Below, one piece after another: positions 1 through 12,382 of a stretch of 64,000 bases of DNA. A model generated the notes under the pieces. It saw nothing but the letters and a program-made list of their open reading frames with translations, did not search any database and was not told the origin of the DNA. Both the position numbers and the translations under genes were made by a program. The stretch comes from Crotalaria pallida (lineage: Eukaryota; Streptophyta; Magnoliopsida; Fabales; Fabaceae). Position 1 is the stretch's first letter. The number at the start of each line of letters is the position of its first letter. Location of the stretch: the NCBI GenBank assembly GCA_037953625.1, contig CM075653.1:97319639-97383638 (forward strand), in the 5' to 3' direction.

Positions 1-729
1 CTCCTGTAGCTTGAGTTCTAGGCAATCGAAGTTCAGCTTTCAAAGCTGCGAAAAACAGAGCAAGTTCAGCATCAAATACCCATCTTCCTTGAATCCGTTT
101 GGTAAATCCAGGAAACCTTTCGATTCCAAACTTGTTTCCATTTAAAGTTGGCATTTCTTAGTTTCTAAAGCTAACTTGTTTCATTCTTTTTCATGTCTTA
201 TTCATTGTGAAATTGATGGCCAAAGTCAGTCAAGTGCAACCATTTTGCACCGGTTCAGAAACCAAGTTTGAATTCAATCACTCTCTTGATCAATCTATCC
301 TTTCTTTAGCTTCTCTGAGGTAATGGAGGAGTTATCTAAATACTAGAATGAGTAATTCCAAGATAGAAATGTAGGAACCATTAAAGGTTCAAAGAGGGAT
401 GCAACTTGAATTGGGATTCTGACTTGGAGGTCAGAGACCCATAATTTTATGATCCAAACAAGTTTAAATGAACCTAATAAAGCTCATTGTAATTTGTTTC
501 GAAACTAAAATCAAGTGGAATCGAATTTCATATTTTAAAATGGATAATTTCAAGTTTGAATGCAATCTATGATTTAATGTTATTTGATGTTGTTTCAGTT
601 ATGTTTAAGTGTTGTAACATGTTTGTTTTATGTGCTTAAGTTGCTGTTTTGCATAGGAATGGAAACATAAAGAAAGGAATTTGAATTGGTAATGCAAGTG
701 CAGAAAACTGGTGGTGTTGCAGCAAAAAG

Positions 730-851
730 ACTCGAGTAGTTTAAGGAAGACTCGAGTGTTCTGCAAAACTGGAAGAACACTCGAGTGGATCATTAAAGAC
801 TCGAGTATTTTTGCATGAACAACTCGAGTAGTCAAGAACTACTCGAGTAGT
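730..851. promoter_or_regulatory. Cluster of six ACTCGAGT palindromes
   Basis: The 8-bp palindrome ACTCGAGT occurs at 730, 750, 779, 799, 822 and 841, spaced 19-29 bases apart. The last copy sits in a 14-bp perfect palindrome at 838-851. The same cluster appears in both LTRs of C (about 24751-24867 and 39751-39867), and a second cluster lies nearer the LTR start (about 25918-26063 and 40935-41064). The regular spacing suggests protein binding or a short tandem array. No factor can be named. Confidence 0.5.
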
Positions 852-2033
852 CTGGAAAATTTTCAGAAAACACTTACTCCTTACAATTTCACAAAGGATT
901 AACTCGTCTAAGCTCCTAAATTACTAAATTCTAAATATTTTTCTTTTATGCTTAAAACCTAATCCTGTAACACCCCTCGTACTGTTTTAAACAACTAAAA
1001 GATCTATTTGAAGAAAAAGTTTTTGAAAGAGTGTTTTATTGAAGTAAACTTCTTAATTAATGATTTCAAGTGGTGAATAATTTTGAAGAATTGATTATGT
1101 GTTGGACATTTTTCGTGTTTTAAAGAAATTGTGATTTTATCAAAGAAAGATTTTTGTTTAAAATGAAATTTTGGGTTTGTTAACTTTAAAAATCCATATC
1201 TTTTCAACTGTAACTCCGAATTTTATGATCTTTATATGAAAACGATCGTATTAAAATGTAGATTTCAAAAATGTAACTTTTATAATTTTCTGGGTTGGTT
1301 TGCAAAAAATTTATTTTTGAGGTATTTAAAGGACGATTTTTGAGAGAATAAATTAGTAAAAATAGTTAAGGACTTCAAATGAATTTTTCCTTTTGGGAAT
1401 ATCTTTAATATATTAAAATATGATGTTAGAAAATGAAATGAGGGTTATAATTTTAACCAATCAGTACAGTTTATTATTTAAAGGTAAAAGGTGTTAATAT
1501 GTGTGTGTTTGATTAAGTGTGTGATTGATTGATAAATGTGTGCCTATATGTGAATGTGTTGATGAACGTAATTTCTTGAAGTTAATTGCCTTGTGTGTTT
1601 AAATGAGGGTATAAGTATGAATTCTTAAGTAATAATTACATCATTAGTAATTAAAATATGATTAGGAGATAAAATTGTAGGACATGTGTCTACCTATGGG
1701 AGTGCCACGGTTTTGGTGGGTGAGTGCATGAGTGAGATATGTGTGGTGTGTGTATGGATGACACTTGTATGAGTGAGTGTATGTGTAGGCTTATGAGCCT
1801 TGCTTGATGACTAAGCTAAAACTAGAACCCAACTAAGTTAGTAAAAATCCTAACTATTAGCCAACTAGTTGTTAAGCCTAAAGTGACCCCTAAGTACCTA
1901 ACCTATTCCACTTTGTTCCCTTAAATTTGATAAACACCACCCATGCATATTTTTGAAAGCCCAAAACCGTCCCTCCTTAATTGTGAATGACCAAGCCAAG
2001 ACCAAGGGCAAAGGAGTCATCTCACAAATTGCC

Positions 2034-2041
2034 TATATATA
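2034..2041 (+). promoter_or_regulatory. TATA-like box of solo LTR A
   Basis: CCTATATATAG lies about 1.07 kb into the LTR, followed by a CT-rich stretch typical of plant transcription starts. If used, it would give a leader exon of about 2.2 kb ending at the donor at 4298. Confidence 0.4.
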
Positions 2042-4226
2042 GTTGGCCCTGTAGTTCATTTTCACTCTTCCTCTTCATTCCCATTTCATTTCTAAGAACA
2101 AATACACACTTGGTTGAGAGCAAAAATCAATCTCTCAACACATAGAGAAAAGAGAGAGAGGGCCGTGAGCTAGGGAGAGGAAGAAGAAGAAACTAAGCCA
2201 AAAACCTAAGCCTTCCTTGGAGATTCAAGACCTTAGAAGTTAGAAGACCAATTTTCCTTTGGTGGGTATTTCGAAGATCATGAAGAAATTTGTAATAGTT
2301 TAGGCTTTCTCTTTTGATTTTATGATTTTCCTTTCTTTTCTTTCTTTGCATGTCTTATTCTATGATGGATCATGAACTTTTAAGACTTAAAACAACTTAT
2401 AAACTTCTAACTAACGAATTCTATAACTCGTTTAAGGTCTTCATGAAAGATCTTAAAGTTTTTCAACACAAATCTTAAAAGATCTAAAAAGTTGAGATTT
2501 TTGTAAAATTTAAAGTGCATCTCTTTGCATGCAAATTTCTCAAAGCTTAAAAGAACTTGTAAACGTCTAATTAATGGATTTCATAACTTGTTTAAAGTTT
2601 TTCATAAGAAATCCTAAAGCTCTTCAAACTAAATCTTCTCAATCTAAAGGTTTGATGAGGTTTTCGTGAAGATTGAAGTGAGTCTCTTTGCATGTTTAAT
2701 TCTCTTTCTTAAAACCGTGAACTATGATGTTTTTAAGAGATGATTTGATAAATAAATGTGAGATCTAAACTTGGTTACTAATAAAGTTAAGATCTTTGGT
2801 GTTGCATGATGATATTGATGATTTGGGTTCATGCATGTGTTAAATAAACCTTGATCATTAATTTTTAAGAATAAATAAACTTATAAAACACTAGATCAAG
2901 AGCCAAATGATTCGGCCTTGACTGGATCTATGAGTCTTGATGCTTTTTAATTAAATTCAAGTCATTGCATGTTAATTCCTATGCGATTCAAGAATTTCTA
3001 AAAAGTACATGTAAGAAAATTAAAATAAATAAATAAATAAATAAATAAATCCAAGAATCTTATTTTGACCATGATGAAATTCGGCCAATGCATGTTAACT
3101 AGGATAGGTCTCTTTTTCATGAAATGACATAAAAGTGATGATTGTGTTTTGTAAAACCATGCTAAGTTAATATATTTGAAATTGTGTTGTGATTATTTAT
3201 GTGATTTTGATTAAAGGTAAAAGAAATAAATAAATAAATTTGTTTGATGAAGTTTTGCATTTAAATAGATGCATGTGCATGCAATCGGTCAAAAACAAAA
3301 GGAAGAGTAAATAATTTTGTTATTTGAAAAAGAAAGTGGAATATAAGTACTTGAAATAAATTAAATTTATTTATGTGTTTTAGACTTGTTTTCTTTAATT
3401 TCATTCGGCCATATAGTATAGTTAAACCTAGGAGATTTAGTTGCATGAAAATAAACTTACATAGTGACTTGTGAAAGAAATTAAGTTGTTTATGAATATA
3501 TGCATGTTTGAATGTTGTGTTTTGTGAAAATAAATACTTTGGAAATTCAAGGTAGCTATTCTCCATGCTAATTGATGTTTGAAAAGCGAATGACTTATAT
3601 GATCTGGTTTATCCAGTGGTGTTTGTTGTGATTGTGTGTTAGGTTGATGCTTGGAAAATAATTGAATTTAAAATAATTTGATTTGATTTATTTGGATTGT
3701 AGGATTGTATTTTGTGGCTGTCCAAGATTTATTTTATGATAAAAACTTGAGTTTTAAAGTATTAGTTGGAACTAAAGAATCGTCTAAAGTAAAAAGTGTT
3801 TTAAGATGTTTTCGGATTTTTATTAAAGTGATTTTATGAAATAAACTTTTTCTGTCCAGAATTATTTAAAGTTATTTCTTAACTTTGAAAAGGTACTAAT
3901 GAAAGTTAAAGTATGATTTTCAAGTGGTGATTAATTTAAAAAAAGTCGGATTTAAAAACAGTGCGTTTTTCGGTGTTTTCAAACATGTTTTAGGTGCGGT
4001 CCAAGACGGACCAGCAACTAAATCCAATGATTTAAATTATTTTATATGATGTTTTCAAATGGTTCTAAAATACTTAAAGCACTAGAAAATGTTAGAGTTG
4101 TTTTGAAAACAATCATGTTTTAAGTTTTTCCGACGAAGACCCAAATGTGAAATGAATTAAGAAAATATTTTCTTAATACAAGTTAATGACGTAAACGTAT
4201 TTTATTTAGTACGAGGAATCTTAAAG

Positions 4227-7200
4227 ATGAGGGATTGGGGCAACTGGCAGAGACAAGGATCCGAGGAAAAGCGCACACACTTAATCGCTGGACCTCAGGT
4301 GAGAGAGATGCTTTCCTAAGACACTGTGGTGTTTAGGTGATATATTAGGACGTTCCGTATCATCTCAAAGATCGGAACTTAGTGGTTCGGAGTCAGTAGT
4401 ATAAGTGGCAATTGTTTGTATTGTGTGGCCACTTATACGAAGGTGACGAAGACCACATTACTGTTGTGTGATGATTGTTGAAATAGCATGCTTATATGTT
4501 TATTTATTTAATTATGCATGATGATAATTATATTGATGATTACTGTGAACAACACGTTGATGGACGTCGGTTGTAACACCCCGATTTGGCCACTTGAAAC
4601 CATAATCTCATTTACTAAAATTTAGGGCCATTTTTTTTTTAAAACATAGTTGTGTTGTGTGAATATGAGAACCGGTACATTTCAAAACTCTTTCGTTAAA
4701 AGCAGAATTCTCATACCCCATGCCAAGCTTCAAGTTCCAAACCGAAGTGTCACGTGACACCACACTTTGCAACTCGAGTCTCCACAACTTGGTTACTATT
4801 TTTAAAATCAGAGTCAGTGATGCCCAATGTTTCATTCATTGAAATAAGTTCGGGGTTACATCAGGATACGCAATGGTTTAGTGGTAACAAATACAGAGAA
4901 TATATACTACAAGACAAGAGAAGAACTACCGATGCGTCTTCTAAGCTGATGATGAAGAGTCAGCCGGAGGTGCCTCAATGGGATCGATGTCGATCACTTC
5001 TGCGTCCGGAAATTCCTCATCAGGGTCCTCCTCAGGGTCTTCTTCAGGTTCACTCTCCTCCATAGCCTCGAATGCGTCATCAGACAACTCATTCATGGCT
5101 TCATCCAGTTCCTCTAATTCCTCTGCCTCAGGGTCGATACGTGCTGGCAAAGGCATCGGATACCCACCATGGTAATCCGCCGGTCCACCAACTTGTAGAT
5201 TCGAAAGCACAAAACGACACCTACGAGAATCGGATGCAGTCCCTCTAAGGGTATGATCGGGGTCAAAGATACGGACTTCAGCTGCTCCACGCCATTCCCA
5301 TCCACGTCGGTTCACTTCCCACCGACCTTCGTCTCGAATCTCAAAGGTGAACTTAACGGGGTCCATAGACTATGGGTTGACAACATAGGGACAGGTACAT
5401 AGCCATAGACAGGAGAAATTGAGATAGAGAGAGTAAGTATTCCCAGACATGTGATGCCAATAGTTGTGGGATTACAGTAGATAAAATACTAAGAATAAAC
5501 AAGAACACACAAGAAAACGACATATAAAACAAACATGCTCACTCAAGTGAATACTTACCTCATTCCATTATCTTTTCTACTTATACCTTTTACGTATCCC
5601 GATCTCGTCTCATAACTTATTCCCCTGCGCACTCTGATTCCACTTCCATATAAGACCCATGTTTCATTCATGCTTTTCCTCAAGAATTCTTTACGTATTC
5701 TATTATTTTCTTTTCTTATTTAAGTTTTATGATCTCGAAACCATTAATGATGCAAGGGGGTTTAAAAGCATCATTAAGGAAAACGTACTCAAGTTAGCAC
5801 ACTCGTCTACATCTCCTCGGTACACCAGCCAACCTAGTCGGAAGCAAACAGGAGTACAGGACCTTTACCACGCGGGCATGACAGCTGTCCAAACAAAATG
5901 GCTCCAAGCCAGGAGGTCTCAGCCTCAAATACATGTGATATCACAATCAAACACACATTGCCCCGTTCCAGTCCCTCTCACTGTTCTAGATTTGTATCAA
6001 GGGGGCGACAGTACTAGTTCTAGTTTGCAAAGCAGACTTTACCACGGCATTGGACCCAGTCCCCACCACGTTAGTGCACCACATATGGGATTTGTTCGCC
6101 TAGAACATTACTCTAGACTTCTTGACGAGTCACCGTCATTGTCCTCCCCTTCTACAATCCCCACCTGAGTATCCGCAGATACCCATAGTATCTTCCTCTC
6201 CACTACTTCGGAACGACACTCATATCTCACCGAGTTAATATATGTCTTTTAAAGGTCTTTTAGTTACAGCTTAACCTATTGGTCGGCTCATCCTTAGTAC
6301 AACCCTTCAACGAGTCCCGACCTCTATCAATTCGTATCTCAACATAGCACTGAGCTGGTCTTTCCATGTCACATCAATTCCCTCAACTCATCATCTGTCA
6401 CAACACATCTTTTTCAAAAACATTTTTCACAAACATTTCACCACTCCTTTCCAACATTACAGTTTCACAAACTCATTTTCAAAAGTACTTTACCAAATCC
6501 TTCTTTATCAGTACTATCACAAAATCCTTTTCAAAATGGTGTTTCCACAAATTTCTTTCCAAAAATCCTTTCAAATACTTTTTCACCAAAGTCTCCTTAA
6601 ATCATCTTTCACAAAAATCTTTTCAATACTCTTTCATCCAAAACCTTTGTTTTGCCAAAAAGTTTCACATAGATCTTTTCGAAAATCCCTTTTTCCAAAA
6701 ATTCCTTTCACAATCTGTTCACAAATCATTTTTCAAATCCTATTTTTGGGTGAGTGTTAATGGAGGAGCAAGCTCAACTCAACACTAAGCTTCTTCCCAA
6801 AATAAAAACTTGCTGGGTGCTAATGGAGGAGCAAGCCCAGCTCAACACTAGCTCCCAGAATAAAACCAAGCAAGGGAATTCAATTCCACAACTCCACCCT
6901 TATGTCCCCTCGTAGCTAGACCTCAGAAAGCAATCATTCCACATTGCCACCCAAGGTCAGGCTCAATATTCAGCTCTCATCACATAGTCTCTTTCTCATT
7001 CTCGGGTTACACTCTTCTTTATTAAATTCTCATCTCTTACTTTTTATTTCTATTTGTTATCTTTCGCAAGGTTATCCTCAATACTTAACCATAGCGTATT
7101 ATTATCAGGTTCACTTCACCAACGAATAAAGCATTACCAAATAGGACTATTAAAATAATTCAAGAAAATCAATCCATAACATAACAACACAATCAATAAA

Positions 7201-10200
7201 CCAATCTCAGCCGTTCGGGTGGATAGCTAAATCAATCAAACAAGCGCTATCACGTACACCACTACGCTAATTGAGATTGGTGTCCAACCTTTGAGATGAT
7301 TGGACCTCTTAATATTTACCTACATACCACGGTTGTTTAGGGGAAACTTCTCTCTCACCTTAGTTGACGATTACACTCTTGATGCGCTCCTTGCTTTTCC
7401 ACGGCGACGCTCGTAACCACTCCCGATTTATGACTGGAACTCAAATAGTTTATTCTTATTAAAAATCGTTCTTAGGAAATCATTTCAAACTAAAGTATTA
7501 CTCCCAAATTTCTTTATTGAAAGACGTTTATTTGAAAGCATCTCTAAGTCCTTGGTTCATTAAAAGACCACATTCATCTTAAGGTTTCTCTTAAATGAAT
7601 CATTATTATAGAAACTTTTTCTTTGGTAGTTAATTCGGTTTTATACAAGTAAAACATTTGTTAAATTAAAACCACGAAAACAAAATCAAATCATTTGACT
7701 CATTTCGTTTTCTTCAAAACCGAATCAAATAGAAAGAAAACTTCACAAGAATCAAATCAAAATTCTTTTCAAAAACATCATGCACTCAAATCATTTTCAA
7801 ACACAAATATTAAACACTCAAGGCCTTCAAGCACATACACAATTATGGCACTACCCAAAACTCATGCACATGGGACAAAATAAAACACATGCACTAAATT
7901 CTTATACTTGGCCGAATTCTATCTTATATGAGACAAGGCTTATATTTCAATTACTTAGTGATTACTAACACATGTTATCAGGGAAAACAACACGCCTTAT
8001 CATATGCAAAAGAAAGAGACACATTTACTTAGAGTAATGCTAATCATCATATAAATCAACACACACTAAGGAAATCAGTTCATTTTCTTCACTTTCTCAC
8101 CAAGACTGAATAGAATACGAAGAAATCATGCACACACACCAATCAATTTATTCAAGCATCAACTCAAACCATATAACACATGAGATAAAAATACTTAGAT
8201 TAGGGAATTGGTGCAAGAACCGAATGGGAACAAACACCTCAACACAACAACTTTTATCAAATCAACTTTATTCATACAAAATTAATTCAAATGATCACAC
8301 AAAGAAAATGAAATAGCTTAATTAGGATTTATTCCTAAACCGAATGGAATCATAAAATTACTTTTTAAGTTTTCAATCAAAGTTTAAGTTCCATAGGTTT
8401 AGAAATCCTTAATCCCAATCATAAAACACACATGCAAAATCAAAATGGACTAACTTAGGTATTTTCAAGCACAAACCGTGAGCTTCACAAGAATGTGCAT
8501 CAAGCATTAATTTCATTTCATCACAATGGAAATCAAGAAACATATCAAGAATCATGTTAAAATACCTAAGAAAATTTATGCATGTACTTGTGATTTCTAA
8601 ATGAAATAATTTCACCATGCATGTAAGTAAAACAATGATCTAGCATGATGTCCTAGCCTAGACCGAATGGCTACATGTGTGGTGGCAAGGTCTTACAAAT
8701 TATTTTCACATGCAATAAACAAAACTCAAGGTCAAATCCTATAAGTTTTCAAAAGTATTATTTGGTTTTCCTAGCTATCACCGAATCATCATCTCATACA
8801 AACAAGTTTTTGATTTAAACCCTTTTTATACCAAAAATTATTTCTAAGCTTGTTGAATTCCTTTTTCCTTGGAAAAACCGTGACATGCATCAAATAAAAA
8901 TCAAGGTTTGCACCAAAACAACATACAAATTTAAGGTTTACATTTTTATCAAAATCAAGCATAGATTAAAACATGCAAAGTAAGATCAAGGCAAAAACTC
9001 AAACTTAATCATAAAATTTGCACAAAACCGTGAGGGATAAAAATGAAAATTAGACATTCAAGCACAAATATTCAAAATCCAACCATAAGAATGACATGCA
9101 AGGCAAGACCAACACAAATTCTAGGCAAACCGTGAAGGACATGTAAGAAACCAAAACATCCAAGTACAAATATTTAAGATCAAATCATGAGAATGACATG
9201 CAAGACACTAAGACTTCAAGATCATGGAGGATCAAACACATACATCACAAAATCAACACAAAACCTAACTTAAATACAAAATCTTCTTAAAATCGTGAAG
9301 GTTCAATTGAAAATTAAAACATCTAAGCATACTTGTTCATGATAAAATCAAACAAATAGCATGCAAGACATCAAAATTTAAGATCAAAAGAAAATAAAGG
9401 CATGCATCACAATTATTACACTCAAAGAATGTCCATAATAATGTCCTTTTACAAACCAAAATCACTAAACTAGACTCTCTTAGAAGGCTACCTTTGATCA
9501 AGGTTCTAACTAAACTTCAAGCTCCAAGTCTCCTTCTTCTCCTCCTAAGATTGCTTCGGCCACTTCTTCTTTAGGGTTGAGGGTTGATTTTTTCTTGGTT
9601 GATTCTTGAAAGAAATAAGGTGGAGAAAGAGTTTAGGTTAGGAATTTTAGGCTTGCACTTCTTGTTTCTTCTTCTCCCTTACGGTTTCTTTTTCTTTTCT
9701 CTCTAAGGTCACAAGAGTTGATGGTACTCTTGGACAAAGGTGTTTGAGTTTGGTGAAGGAGATTGAGAGTGAAAATGGCCAACACTCACTCTTCCTACGG
9801 CTTAAAGAGCAACACACAAAGGGTGTGGAAATTTTCCCTTTCTAGCCTCGGTCTAAAGGCTTGGTTCAAAGGCTTGGTGGAGGGCAATTCGGACCATCCC
9901 AAAGTTTGCATGGGAGAGGTCTTGTCATGGTGAGGCAAAGAAGTCCTTCATAGCCATCATGAGTCATCAACCCTACTCCTTCCTAATCCCTCCTTCTCTC
10001 GCCACACTCCCCTCCTAATTCCTTATTTTCTTGCCACTTAAGGGTTGCACTCTCTCCTCCTAATTCTACTTCAATCCTCTAGTTTCTTTCTAACTAAGGG
10101 GTTGCATTCTAGTTGGTTCCTCTTTTCCTACTCTCGGCCGAACATACACTCACACACATGCACATTAAAATTTTCATTTCACATAGTTTAAAAATCATGA

Positions 10201-12382
10201 AATTATGCACACTCATATCACACATTAACTCATGCATTCATTCATTTTAGTTTCCTAATAAAATTCATCACACAAGCATACACATTCACAAAATGCAAGA
10301 AAACACATAATCCTCAAGAAAATTAATGGACCGAACCAATTTAAAATACAACCTAAGCTCTTTTATAAAACTTTGTTTTTTTTTCGCAAATCAAAAGATT
10401 TTCAAAGAATAAAATTAAAAGAATCAATTCTTCAAATAAAAGAATTCGTTGATAAAATAGTTTAGCCAAAATCTTTTCTTAACTCTTGGAAAAATCATCT
10501 GGGAAAATTCATTTGTCAATCAACAAAATCATGGTTTTCACGAAATCAAATTCAAATAAAATCATTTTCCAAAACACTTAACTAAAAACTTTTCTTAAAT
10601 AAAATTTTATTGAATTGTTTGAGTCCAGAAAATACGGGATGTTACATCGGTTACGTCCTGAAAACAGAAATGAAATAAATAAGATTGTCAAGTAAAGACA
10701 CTATGAGAAAGAAATTAGAATAAAGAATATGAGATTTATTGGAAAAGAGATAAAGCATTGAGATTGGGGACAGATTTGATGATGAGAATGAGGTTAAGCC
10801 AGAGTTGGGGAAAGTGGTGTTGTGTTGATAAGTGAAATAAGAGGTGACTTAAGTGGAGCTGGGCTCCTTTGTGATATTGTTGAAGTGAGACTGGTGTTGA
10901 GTTGAGCTTGCTCCTCCACTAGTACTCACGGAAACAATGAGTTTTCGAAAAAGCTTTTGAACAAGTTTTTGAAAAGATTTATGAAAAGTGACTTTGAAAG
11001 GGTTTATGGAAAGAGATTCTGAAGAATTTTTTGAAAATGGGATTTTTGAAAAAGGGTTTATTTGAAACAAGATTTTTGAAAAGATTTGTGAAAGGAAATT
11101 TTATGGGGTGTTTGTGAAATGAAGTTTTTGAAAAGATTTTTGAAAATGAGAATTTTTGAAAAGTTTGTAAAATGATACGTTGAGGAAATTTTGTAAACTG
11201 AGATTTTTGAGGAAAAGGTGAAAGGATATTTTGAGAAAGTTATGGTTTGAGATTTTGAGAAAGATGATGATATGAGATTGTTGAGATGCAAGCATGATGA
11301 TGTGAACCCAGCTCTGTGATCCGATGAGAAAAGATTGTGCAAAGTTAGTGGTCGGGACTCATTGAAGGGATGCACGAAGGGTGGGCCGACCTTAGGTTAA
11401 TTAACAAAGATAAAAGATTTTTAAAAGACATTAACGTGGTGAGGTATGAGAGTGCGAAGTAGTGGAGAGGAAGGTACCCCGGATATCAGGTATATTCGGG
11501 TTGTGAATGCAATAGGGTAGGCTCGTGCGGTAAAACGTCACGTTTCCTTGAGTACTATTCTGGGCAGAACGAACTGCACATGTGGTGCACTAACGTGGTG
11601 GGGACTGGGTCTAATACTGTGGTAAGTTCTACACCCGGGACCAGAATAGTGCTGTCACCCCTATGGCATTTCGAGAACAGTGAGAGGGACTGGAACGGGG
11701 CAATGTGTTTGCCACTGCGTGGACAGTGAGCCTTAATGATATTGATATGTTTTGAGGACGAGATCCTCCTGGTCAGGGACCATTGTATTGAGACAGCTGT
11801 CGTGCCCGCGTGGTAAAGGTCCTGTACTCCTGTTCGCTTCCGACTAGGCTGGGTGGATGACCGAGGAGATGTAGACGTGTGTGACGATGGTGATGAAGGG
11901 AGTACTTCGATGATATTATGATTTCTCCCCCAATCATCGAAGGTTATGATTTGATAAGACATGATAATGAAAATTGAAAAGAGATTGAGAAAGTAGTTGA
12001 GAAAGAAGGAATGTTAATAAGTTTGGTAAAATAAGAAAATAATGATAAGAATAACGATGACAAGAATGATATGCTTGATCGTATGCTGTATGTATGTTGT
12101 GTGTTGTATGATTGTATGGTCTTGATATCTCGCCTACTGTAATCCCACACCGTCGACGATGCGTCGTTCGGATCGCTTACTCTCTCCTGTTCGTTGGCAT
12201 ATCGGGGCTGCTGATATTTCAACGGGCAGACGGAGCATCATTTGGAGATTATCATTTTAGACGAATTGAAGCTGGAGTTTAAAGACAACGGGAGAGCAGC
12301 GACAGAGGTGGCTTCATTTTCGGGAATGAAAAAGGGCGCAATAAGAAGGGGAAGCTTCATTCGGTGGTCTTCAGCAGAGTAG
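4227..12382 (+). CDS. Predicted spliced short reading frame of LTR A (74 aa), intron hosts element B
   Basis: Exon 1 is 4227-4298: ATG opens a frame with GSEEKRTH and ends IAGPQ exactly at a CAG/GTGAGAG donor. Exon 2 is 12230-12382: the frame continues as TEHHLEI and ends SFIRWSSAE. The acceptor is ACGGGCAG at 12222-12229. The intron is 7931 bp, or about 1851 bp without B and its duplication. Two facts support it. The frame crosses the junction open, and homologous elements match on both sides: G has LAGPQ before the junction and D has GSEE before it and SFVRWSSSE at the end. Where G has ATG just after the junction, A has ACG, so A would need the exon 1 start. Function unknown. Confidence 0.45.
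4399..4438 (+). other. Inverted repeat 100 nt after the splice donor of A
   Basis: GTATAAGTGGC at 4399-4409 is perfectly complementary to GCCACTTATAC at 4428-4438, with an 18-base loop. It starts 100 bases after the donor at 4299. Equivalents lie at the same offset in D (20396-20432), G (50879-50917, one bulge) and F (56575-56617, partly different stem sequence). Confidence 0.6.
4941..5366 (-). CDS. LTR-embedded small acidic protein of B (141 aa)
   Basis: A 141-residue frame whose ATG lies 3 bases after a predicted splice acceptor. Residues 1-45 carry the shared module: a charged start, GRWEV, RRGWEWRG and FDPDH.LRG. Residues about 60-75 contain VGGPADYH, matching GGPREYH in H. The C-terminal half is extremely acidic (EESEPEEDPEEDPDEE and similar) and ends in a Ser run. 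No known domain or membrane segment is evident. An exon 1 frame stops just before the donor, so translation would start at this ATG. The alignment with H at the protein level, between LTRs whose DNA has largely diverged, argues that it is coding. Function unknown. Confidence 0.5.
   Translation of the reverse strand: MDPVKFTFEIRDEGRWEVNRRGWEWRGAAEVRIFDPDHTLRGTASDSRRCRFVLSNLQVGGPADYHGGYPMPLPARIDPEAEELEELDEAMNELSDDAFEAMEESEPEEDPEEDPDEEFPDAEVIDIDPIEAPPADSSSSA
6366..6760. repeat. Degenerate TTTCACAAA/TTTTCAAAA tract in B
   Basis: Roughly 400 bases of imperfect short repeats built on TTTTCAAAAA and TTTCACAAA. Reverse-complement versions occur in A (about 10930-11270) and G (about 51340-51600), always next to the GGAGGAGCAAGCTC motif and within the predicted intron. 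The open frames read across it are products of the low complexity. Confidence 0.6.

Larger units (their letters stand above)
4572..10646 (-). mobile_element. Solo LTR B (6.1 kb), inside A
   Basis: TGTAACACCCC...GGGATGTTACA with duplication TCGGT at 4567-4571 and 10647-10651. The length is 6075 bp. It has no gag-pol. The landmarks put it in minus orientation: predicted donor at 7358, acceptor at 5370 (intron 1989 bp), and an open frame at 5366-4941 ending about 370 bases before the LTR end at 4572. It shares with A, D, F, G and H a block at about 5800-6200 and with A, D and G a GGAGGAGCAAGCTCAACTC motif (about 6762), here followed by a second diverged copy at about 6820. The stretch 7.9-10.6 kb is AT-rich leader-like sequence with no credible gene. 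Confidence 0.85.

Noticed and set aside
4978..5175. Ser/Gly-rich plus-strand frame (SSGSSSGSS)
   Set aside because: Antisense shadow of the Glu/Asp-rich end of the B protein.
6366..6788. 140-codon Phe/Ser-rich frame in B
   Set aside because: Product of the degenerate TTTCACAAA repeat; only its last residues (GGASSTQH) match other LTRs, where the DNA motif itself is conserved.
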